In this document: positions 32,191-37,743 of the stretch, one piece after another | How positions within the stretch are numbered: the first letter of the stretch is position 1 | Layout: each line of letters begins with the position of its first letter | NCBI GenBank assembly: GCA_964492485.1 | Contig: CAZBKM010000022.1 | Location: 1 to 37,743, forward strand | DNA from: UBA5336 sp964492485 | GTDB taxonomy: Bacteria > Pseudomonadota > Alphaproteobacteria > Caulobacterales > Hyphomonadaceae | Length of the DNA stretch: 37,743 nt | Direction of reading: 5' to 3' | Made by a program: the position numbers and the translations under genes | The notes under the pieces: generated by a model | Told to the model about the DNA's origin: nothing | The model's database searches: none | The model's input: only the letters and a program-made list of their open reading frames with translations

Positions 32191-33405
32191 ATGCCCGAAA
32201 GAGGCGAATTCTACAAGATCCGGCGGCTGCCGCCCTATGTGTTCGAGCAGGTCAACCGGCAGAAGGCCGCCATGCGTGCAGAGGGGGCCGACATCATAGA
32301 TTTCGGCATGGGCAATCCCGATCTGCCGACGCCCGATCACATCATCGAAAAGCTTGTCGAGACCGCCCGCAAGCCGGAGGTCAACGGCTATTCGGCCTCG
32401 CGCGGGATCAAGGGCCTTCGTCGGGCGCTGGTGGACTACTACAAGCGCCGCTTCGACGTCACGCTGGATCGGGACCGCGAGGTCATCGTCACGCTGGGCT
32501 CGAAGGAAGGCTTTGCGAACCTGGCGCAGGCCATCACGGCGCCCGGCGACGTGATCCTCGCCCCAGACCCGTCCTACCCACTTCACTCCTTCGGCTTCAT
32601 CATTGCCGGCGCCTCGGTGCGCAGCGTCCCGGCCCAGACGCCGGAGCAGTACCTCTCGGGCCTGGGCAAGGCGGTGCGTTACAGCGTGCCGCCCCCGACG
32701 GCCATGGTCCTGTGCTACCCGTCCAATCCGACGGCGGCCACGGTCGATCTGGATTTCTACAGGGATGCGGTGGCCTTCGCGAAGAAGCACGATCTGTGGA
32801 TTCTCTCCGACCTTGCCTACAACGAGATCTATTTCGGAGACCCGCCGCCCTCGATCCTTCAGGTCGACGGGGCAAAGGACATTGCGGTGGAAACGACCAC
32901 CATGTCCAAGACCTATTCCATGGCCGGATGGCGTATCGGCTTCGTCGCGGGCAATGAACAGCTCATCGCCGCGCTGGCGCGGGTCAAGTCGTATCTCGAC
33001 TACGGCGCCTACACGCCGATCCAGGTGGCTGCTTCGGCGGCTCTGGACGGACCGCAGGACTGCGTCGACGAGGTGCGCCGAATCTATCGCAGCCGGCGCG
33101 ATGCGCTGGTGGAGAGCTTCGGGCGTGCAGGCTGGACCATTCCCCGGCCGGAGGCGTCGATGTTTGCCTGGGCGCCGCTTCCCGAGGTCTGCCGCGGCAT
33201 GGGAAGTCTGGACTTCTCCCTCGATCTGATCAATGACGCCCACGTCGCCGTGGCGCCGGGCACGGGCTTTGGTGAACATGGCGAAGGGTATGTGCGCATC
33301 GCCCTGGTCGAGAACGAGCAGCGCATTCGTCAGGCTGCGCGCAACATCCGGCGCTACCTGCAGCGCCGTGCCGAGGCGTCGGGCCAGCCGGCCGCGGCAG
33401 AGTAA
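32191..33405 (+). CDS. Class I/II aminotransferase (LL-diaminopimelate / AlaC-like)
   Basis: The 404-residue PLP enzyme has FGMGNPDLPTP, YSASRGIKGLR, LGSKEGFANLAQA, DPSYPLHSFG, CYPSNPTAATVD and K240 in TMSKTYSMAGWRIGF, the classical aspartate-aminotransferase fold. RRLPPYVFEQV at the N-terminus is characteristic of the AlaC / LL-DAP aminotransferase branch, which makes alanine from pyruvate and glutamate or lysine precursors. Alphaproteobacteria annotate either. Start ATG 32191 has AGAGG just ahead; the longer frame from 32080 would start inside the preceding lipoprotein gene. hom follows by 60 bp, so an aspartate-family link is plausible. Substrate cannot be fixed by eye. Confidence 0.9.
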   Translation: MPERGEFYKIRRLPPYVFEQVNRQKAAMRAEGADIIDFGMGNPDLPTPDHIIEKLVETARKPEVNGYSASRGIKGLRRALVDYYKRRFDVTLDRDREVIVTLGSKEGFANLAQAITAPGDVILAPDPSYPLHSFGFIIAGASVRSVPAQTPEQYLSGLGKAVRYSVPPPTAMVLCYPSNPTAATVDLDFYRDAVAFAKKHDLWILSDLAYNEIYFGDPPPSILQVDGAKDIAVETTTMSKTYSMAGWRIGFVAGNEQLIAALARVKSYLDYGAYTPIQVAASAALDGPQDCVDEVRRIYRSRRDALVESFGRAGWTIPRPEASMFAWAPLPEVCRGMGSLDFSLDLINDAHVAVAPGTGFGEHGEGYVRIALVENEQRIRQAARNIRRYLQRRAEASGQPAAAE

Positions 33406-33465
33406 ACGGCGGCGCGTTCCGGTGCCGCCAACGTAACGTCCAAGCGAGAGACGACAGGGAAGGGG

Positions 33466-34755
33466 GTGCGCGTGGCGCCGTTGAGACTGGGAATCGCGGG
33501 CCTGGGCCATGTGGGCTCGGGGCTGGTGGAACTGATCGGGCGACAGGCGCGCCTGCGGCTCCCCGGCGCGGTGGAGATTGGTGGGCTGAGCGCGCGGTCG
33601 AGGTCGCGCAACCGGGCCGTAGACATCGACCCCTTCCCCTGGTTTGACGACGCCGCCGAGCTGGCCGCCTCCGACAGGATCGACGCGTTCATCGAACTGA
33701 TAGGCGGGTCCGACGGGCCGGCGAAGCTGGCTGTGGAAGCGGCGCTGAAGGCCGGGAAGCCCGTGGTGACGGCGAACAAGGCGTTGATCGCCGCCCATGG
33801 CCATGCATTGGCGGAACTGGCCGAGGCGAATGGTGTCGATCTCCTGTTCGAGGCGGCCGTTGCCGGCGGTGTCCCGGTGGTTCGCACGCTGCGGGATTCC
33901 CTTTCCGGGGTGGAGGTCAGCCGGGTCGCCGGGATTCTGAACGGCACCTGCAACTTCCTGACGACGGAGATGCTGTCGACCGGTCGCAGTTATGAGGAGG
34001 TGCTCGCCGAGGCCCAGGCGCTCGGTTATGCGGAGGCCGACCCCACACTGGATGTGTCGGGCATGGATGCGGCCCACAAGATCGCCATCCTTTCGGCGAT
34101 CGCCTTTTCGGCAGATCTCGATTTCTCGAAGGTTGACATAAAGGGTGTGGACCGCGTCGAACTCCTGGACCTTCGGATGGCCGACCGGCTGGGGTATCGC
34201 ATCAAGCTGATCGCCGAGGGTGTGCAGCGCAATGGCGGCGTCGTCTGCCGGGTCGAGCCGCTGGCGCTCGGCCTGGGACATCCGCTCGCCTATGTCGACG
34301 GCAGTCTGAACACCGTGCGGATCGAGGGCGATCCGCTGGGCGCCATAACGCTGACAGGCCCGGGCGCCGGGGCGGGGCCGACGGCCAGCGCCGTGATGGG
34401 CGACATTGCAAAGCTGTTCAATCCGGGGGTCCGGTCCGCCTTCGGTCATGCACCCCACCATCCGACGCTGCATTTCGTCGAGGCGTCGCGGGACGAGACG
34501 TCGGCCTTCTTCCTGCGCGTGCTGCTGGCGGATCGCTCCGGCGCACTGGCCAGCCTGTCGGAGGCGCTTGCCGCGGAGGGCGTCTCGGTGGACAAGCTGT
34601 TCCAGGACAGCGCCGATGCCGAGGGCAACGCGCCGGTGGCGATCGTCACCCATTTGTGCGCGCGGGCGGAGATGGAGGCCGCCGTCGACCGGCTGGCCAG
34701 GCTGGAAACCGTGGTTGACGCCGCGCGCCTGATCCGTATCGAAACCGGCAATTGA
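33466..34755 (+). CDS. hom: Homoserine dehydrogenase
   Basis: Hom reduces aspartate semialdehyde to homoserine on the way to threonine and methionine. The 429-residue protein has the NAD(P) loop GIAGLGHVGSGL, the cofactor-side IELIGG and VVTANKALIA, and the catalytic AGILNGTCNFLTTEM (about residues 162-176). LDVSGMDAAHKIAIL and the dimer region come next, and a C-terminal ACT domain (about 345-429, FFLRVLLADRSGALASLSEAL) should mediate threonine feedback. The start is GTG 33466 or GTG 33472 after AGGGAAGGG. Homoserine would feed the MetC branch at 23227. hom, glpX and recJ in this order are common in alphaproteobacteria. Confidence 0.97.
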   Translation: MRVAPLRLGIAGLGHVGSGLVELIGRQARLRLPGAVEIGGLSARSRSRNRAVDIDPFPWFDDAAELAASDRIDAFIELIGGSDGPAKLAVEAALKAGKPVVTANKALIAAHGHALAELAEANGVDLLFEAAVAGGVPVVRTLRDSLSGVEVSRVAGILNGTCNFLTTEMLSTGRSYEEVLAEAQALGYAEADPTLDVSGMDAAHKIAILSAIAFSADLDFSKVDIKGVDRVELLDLRMADRLGYRIKLIAEGVQRNGGVVCRVEPLALGLGHPLAYVDGSLNTVRIEGDPLGAITLTGPGAGAGPTASAVMGDIAKLFNPGVRSAFGHAPHHPTLHFVEASRDETSAFFLRVLLADRSGALASLSEALAAEGVSVDKLFQDSADAEGNAPVAIVTHLCARAEMEAAVDRLARLETVVDAARLIRIETGN

Positions 34756-34792
34756 GCCGACAGGGCCGGCACCGACGGCCGAAGAGGGACGC

Positions 34793-35746
34793 ATGACCGA
34801 CAGCATTCTCACGCCGCACCTGGCCGACGCCATGGTGCGCGTCACCGAACAGACCGCCCTTGCGGCCAGCCGCGAGGTGGGTCGCGGTGACGAGCGCAGG
34901 GCCGACCAGGCCGCCGTCGATGCGATGCGCACAGCCTTCAACCATGTGCCCTTCCAGGGCCGCGTCGTCATTGGCGAGGGCGAGCGTGACGAGGCGCCCA
35001 TGCTGTTCATCGGCGAAGAGGTGGGGCAGGGCACCGGCCCCGAGATCGACATCGCGCTCGATCCGCTCGAGGGCACGACGCTGACGGCCAAGGCCATGGC
35101 GAACGCACTCGCGGTCCTTGCGATCGCACCCCGTGGCGGCCTGCTGCATGCGCCAGACACCTACATGGACAAGCTGGCCGTTGGGCCGGGCTATGCCGAG
35201 GGGCTGGTCGACCTGGACGCGACGCCTGCAGAGAACGTCGCCGCCCTTGCCAAGGCAAAGGGTGTACCCGTGGCCGAGATCACGGCCTGCGTCCTGGACC
35301 GGCCGCGCCATGCCGACATCATCGAGAGCCTGCGCAGCGCGGGTGCCCGTATCAAGCTGATCAGCGATGGCGATGTGGCCGGCGTGATCAACACCACGGA
35401 TCCGGCAACCGGTGTCGACATCTATCTCGGCCAGGGCGGAGCGCCCGAGGGCGTTCTTGCCGCAGCCGCACTGAAATGCGTCGGCGGGCAGATGCAGGGC
35501 CGCCTGGTCTTCCGCAACGATGAGGAACGCAGGCGGGCCGATCGTGCCGGGGTGACCGATCATGACCGCAAGTACGATCTCAACGGCCTGGCCGGCGGCG
35601 AGACGGTGTTCTGCGCCACCGGCGTGACCGACGGCGACCTCCTTGACGGGGTCCGCCCGACCCGGACCGGGCACAGCACGCACACCCTCGTCATGACCTC
35701 TGCGGACGGCATGGTGCGCCACATCCGGTCCTTCATTCGGTCCTGA
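34793..35746 (+). CDS. glpX: Class II fructose-1,6-bisphosphatase GlpX
   Basis: GlpX removes the 1-phosphate of fructose-1,6-bisphosphate in gluconeogenesis, in a metal-dependent way. The 317-residue protein contains the metal-site motifs VVIGEGERDEAPML and IDIALDPLEGTTLTAK, the substrate-binding LISDGDVAGVI and the later GQGGAPEGVLAAAALKC, all canonical. Length is typical. It follows hom by 37 bp, with a GAGGGA site ahead of the ATG, and is probably co-transcribed with it. A sedoheptulose-bisphosphatase side activity occurs in some relatives but cannot be judged here. Confidence 0.97.
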   Translation: MTDSILTPHLADAMVRVTEQTALAASREVGRGDERRADQAAVDAMRTAFNHVPFQGRVVIGEGERDEAPMLFIGEEVGQGTGPEIDIALDPLEGTTLTAKAMANALAVLAIAPRGGLLHAPDTYMDKLAVGPGYAEGLVDLDATPAENVAALAKAKGVPVAEITACVLDRPRHADIIESLRSAGARIKLISDGDVAGVINTTDPATGVDIYLGQGGAPEGVLAAAALKCVGGQMQGRLVFRNDEERRRADRAGVTDHDRKYDLNGLAGGETVFCATGVTDGDLLDGVRPTRTGHSTHTLVMTSADGMVRHIRSFIRS

Positions 35747-35804
35747 GCCGCCTCTGCGATAGGCGTGCGCCGACAGATTGACGGCGGCCTGGAGGCACCC
35801 GACG

Positions 35805-37640
35805 ATGCCGGCCATGAGTCGCGCCCTGGAAGCTGCCGAGCCGCCGACGCTCTTCAACGTCACCCAGTCGCTGACCGGCCGGCATTGGCGGTCGAGGGAC
35901 GCCGATGAGGGCCTCGCACGCCGGCTGGCGGCGTCCCTGGGGGGGCACACCCTGCTCGGGCAGCTCCTGGCGGCCCGCGGTCTCGACCCGGACTCGGTGG
36001 AGGCGTTCCTGTCGCCGACCCTGAAATCGGCGTTCCCCGATCCGTCGCGCTTCGCCGACATGGACCGGGCCGCCGAATGGGTGCTCGACGCGCTGGTGGA
36101 TGGGCGTCAGGTCACGGTGTTTGCGGATTACGACGTCGATGGTGGCACCTCCTCGGCCATCCTCGCGCGCTACTTCCGCGCCTGGGGCCGGGAGCTGGGT
36201 CTGTATGTGCCCGACCGGCTGAAGGAAGGCTACGGTCCCTCACCGGAGGCGTTTCGCCGGCTGAAGCAGTCAGGTGCGGATCTGGTCATCACCGTGGACT
36301 GCGGCGCGGCCGCCGTCGAGGCGCTGGCCACCGCCAGGGACATCGGCCTGCCGGTGATCGTCATAGATCATCATCTCATGTCGGGGCCCACGCCGGAGGC
36401 TGCCGCACTCGTCAATCCGAACCGCCCGGACTGTGCCTCGAACTGCGGTCATCTGGCGGCCGCGGGCGTGGTCTACGTCTTTACCGCCGCACTCAATCGG
36501 CTTGCGCGGGCGAGAGGGCTGGCGCCCGAGGGCGGGCTGCCCGATCTCCTCGACTGGCTCGACCTGTGCGCGCTCGGCACCCTGTGCGACATGGCCCCCC
36601 TCGAAGGCGTGAACCGGGCCTTCGTGCGCCAGGGGCTGAAGATCATGAGCCGGGGCGGCAATCCGGGCCTGCGCGCCCTTGCGGACGTGGCGGGGCTTGG
36701 CGTGATCGACAGCGTCTACCATGCGACCTTCATGCTGGGTCCGCGACTGAATGCCGGCGGACGGGTGGGCGATCCGTGGCTCGCGGCGCGCCTGCTGGCG
36801 ACCGATGATCGGGGCGAGGCCATCATGCTCGCTGAGCGGCTGCATGCGCTCAACGATGCCCGCAAGGCGATCGAACAGGACATTCTGGAGGCGGCCACCC
36901 GCCAGGCGGAGCGCCAGCTCGGCGCCCGGCCCGATCGGGGCGTACTGGTGGCTCGGGGGGAGGGCTGGCACCCGGGCGTGATCGGTATCGTTGCCGGCCG
37001 CCTGAAGGAGCGGTTTCACCTGCCGTCCGTGGTGATCGGCTGGGGGGAGGGACTGGGACCCGTTGCCAAGGGGTCTGCCCGGTCGGTAACCGGTGTGAAC
37101 ATCGGCGACGCGATTGCCGCGGCTGCGCGCGCGGGCGTGATCCTGTCGGGGGGCGGCCATGCCATGGCCGGCGGACTCAGTGCGCGACCCGACCAGGTCG
37201 ACGCCTTCGATGACTGGCTTTGCGCGCACCTGGCCGACTTCGCCGCCGAGCGGGAAGCGGCGCGCGGGCTGACGGTGGACGCCGTGCTGGCGCCTGGCGC
37301 GGCTGGCTGGGATCTCAACACGCAGATCCAGCGGCTGGGTCCGTTCGGTGCCGGTGCCCCTGAACCTGTCTTCGTCATGCCGGATGTGCGCATTGCCGGT
37401 TCCCGTCGGATCGGGGCCAATCATCTGAAATTCGTCGCGGAGGATCAGAGCGGGCGGATCGACTGCCTGGCCTGGCGCATGGCCGACGAGGCGTTGGGCG
37501 CGGCGATCCTGCGTGGGGGGCGGTTCCACCTCGCCGGACGCCTGAAGGCGGACGAATGGAACGGTCGCCAGCGGGTGCAGTTCGAGGTGCTGGATGCCGC
37601 CCCGGCTGGCGATGGATTTTCAACAGATTCACCCCGGTGA
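35805..37640 (+). CDS. recJ: Single-strand-specific 5'-3' exonuclease RecJ
   Basis: RecJ degrades 5' strands in RecF recombination, mismatch repair and base excision repair. The 611-residue protein has the DHH domain (VFADYDVDGGTSSA, then VDCGAAAVEA and the DHH motif IDHH), LGTLCDMAPL, GPRLNAGGRVG, the DHHA1 domain with GWHPGVIGIVAGRL and SGGGHAMAGG, and the C-terminal OB-fold (about 490-600). A GTS replaces the more usual ATS after DYDVDG. The start ATG 35805 has GGAGG nine bases ahead; a TTG at 35778 is the longer alternative. Last protein gene of the hom-glpX-recJ run, followed at once by a tRNA promoter. Confidence 0.97.
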   Translation: MPAMSRALEAAEPPTLFNVTQSLTGRHWRSRDADEGLARRLAASLGGHTLLGQLLAARGLDPDSVEAFLSPTLKSAFPDPSRFADMDRAAEWVLDALVDGRQVTVFADYDVDGGTSSAILARYFRAWGRELGLYVPDRLKEGYGPSPEAFRRLKQSGADLVITVDCGAAAVEALATARDIGLPVIVIDHHLMSGPTPEAAALVNPNRPDCASNCGHLAAAGVVYVFTAALNRLARARGLAPEGGLPDLLDWLDLCALGTLCDMAPLEGVNRAFVRQGLKIMSRGGNPGLRALADVAGLGVIDSVYHATFMLGPRLNAGGRVGDPWLAARLLATDDRGEAIMLAERLHALNDARKAIEQDILEAATRQAERQLGARPDRGVLVARGEGWHPGVIGIVAGRLKERFHLPSVVIGWGEGLGPVAKGSARSVTGVNIGDAIAAAARAGVILSGGGHAMAGGLSARPDQVDAFDDWLCAHLADFAAEREAARGLTVDAVLAPGAAGWDLNTQIQRLGPFGAGAPEPVFVMPDVRIAGSRRIGANHLKFVAEDQSGRIDCLAWRMADEALGAAILRGGRFHLAGRLKADEWNGRQRVQFEVLDAAPAGDGFSTDSPR

Positions 37641-37645
37641 CCGAC

Positions 37646-37674
37646 TTGCCACGGGCAGGCTGGGCCGCTATATG
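37646..37674 (+). promoter_or_regulatory. Sigma-70-type promoter of tRNA-Glu
   Basis: TTGCCA (37646-37651) and TATATG (37669-37674) are separated by exactly 17 bp. Transcription should begin about 37681, some 11 bases before the mature tRNA. This is the best housekeeping promoter in the window. Confidence 0.75.
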
Positions 37675-37691
37675 CCCGGTTTCCAAGACGC

Positions 37692-37743
37692 GGTCCCTTC
37701 GTCTATCGGTTAGGACGCCAGGTTTTCAACCTGGAAAGAGGGG
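37692..37743 (+). tRNA. tRNA-Glu (anticodon TTC), cut by window end
   Basis: The sequence starts GGTCCCTTCGTCTATCGGTT, with D-arm features, and continues into an anticodon arm CCAGG-TTTTCAA-CCTGG whose anticodon is TTC, reading glutamate codons. The T arm and 3' acceptor strand lie beyond position 37743. A sigma-70 promoter lies directly upstream. Its place just after recJ may be a useful synteny marker. Confidence 0.95.

Noticed and set aside
33406..33465. A terminator between the aminotransferase and hom (GGCGGC / GCCGCC)
   Set aside because: The stem is only six base pairs with a ten-base loop and no T-run follows; read-through is more likely.
32182..35160. A 992-codon minus-strand frame opposite the aminotransferase, hom and part of glpX
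   Set aside because: It is a shadow of three well-identified genes, with low-complexity composition and no recognisable motifs.

Overview
The window is dense, GC-rich DNA from an alphaproteobacterium, with almost every base in a gene. TrmFO, a class I PHA synthase, a hom-glpX-recJ run, an Fe-S photolyase and a complete type II secretion (T2SS) operon beside a TonB-dependent receptor fit the Caulobacterales/Maricaulales/Hyphomonadales group best. No species-level marker is visible and the assignment is inference. There is no phage, insertion sequence, integrase or CRISPR.

Layout. (1) 1-2116: the 5' part of trmFO on the minus strand, which leaves the window and carries an apparent one-base deletion near position 50, then a multi-span membrane protein and a small single-span protein. 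(2) 2274-3507: a 2-oxoglutarate/Fe(II) oxygenase-like gene overlapping a short prepilin peptidase gene (gspO-type). (3) 3805-9735: a 1011-residue lipoprotein made of two tandem copies of one large domain, then a TonB-dependent receptor, with a perfect 15-bp hairpin between them. (4) 9907-21831: a canonical gspCDEFGHIJKLMN operon ending in a small lipoprotein that could be a pilotin. Blocks 2-4 together look like one secretion and uptake unit. (5) 21846-26275: a threonine/serine dehydratase-like gene, a rhizobial-type intergenic palindromic element, then a tight minus-strand sulfur operon (cysK-like, sseA, metC). (6) 26409-29285: a ChrR-like cupin that has lost its zinc cysteines, a DUF6134-type protein and an Fe-S photolyase, behind a TGATCC promoter-like box. 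This resembles a singlet-oxygen-response cluster without its sigma factor. (7) 29404-32114: phaC with a long Ala/Lys/Pro-rich tail, divergent from a small lipoprotein. (8) 32191-37743: an LL-DAP/alanine-type aminotransferase, hom, glpX, recJ and the start of a tRNA-Glu(TTC) gene with a good sigma-70 promoter.

The most unusual non-coding signal is a set of four short tandem arrays (11- or 12-bp units) at 2231, 9828, 29324 and 32124. All four carry a CTGG(C/A) core, but each array has its own unit. Three sit just upstream of start codons and one lies between convergent genes. The main biological lead is the linkage of a complete T2SS with its own peptidase, a duplicated surface-type lipoprotein and a TonB receptor.
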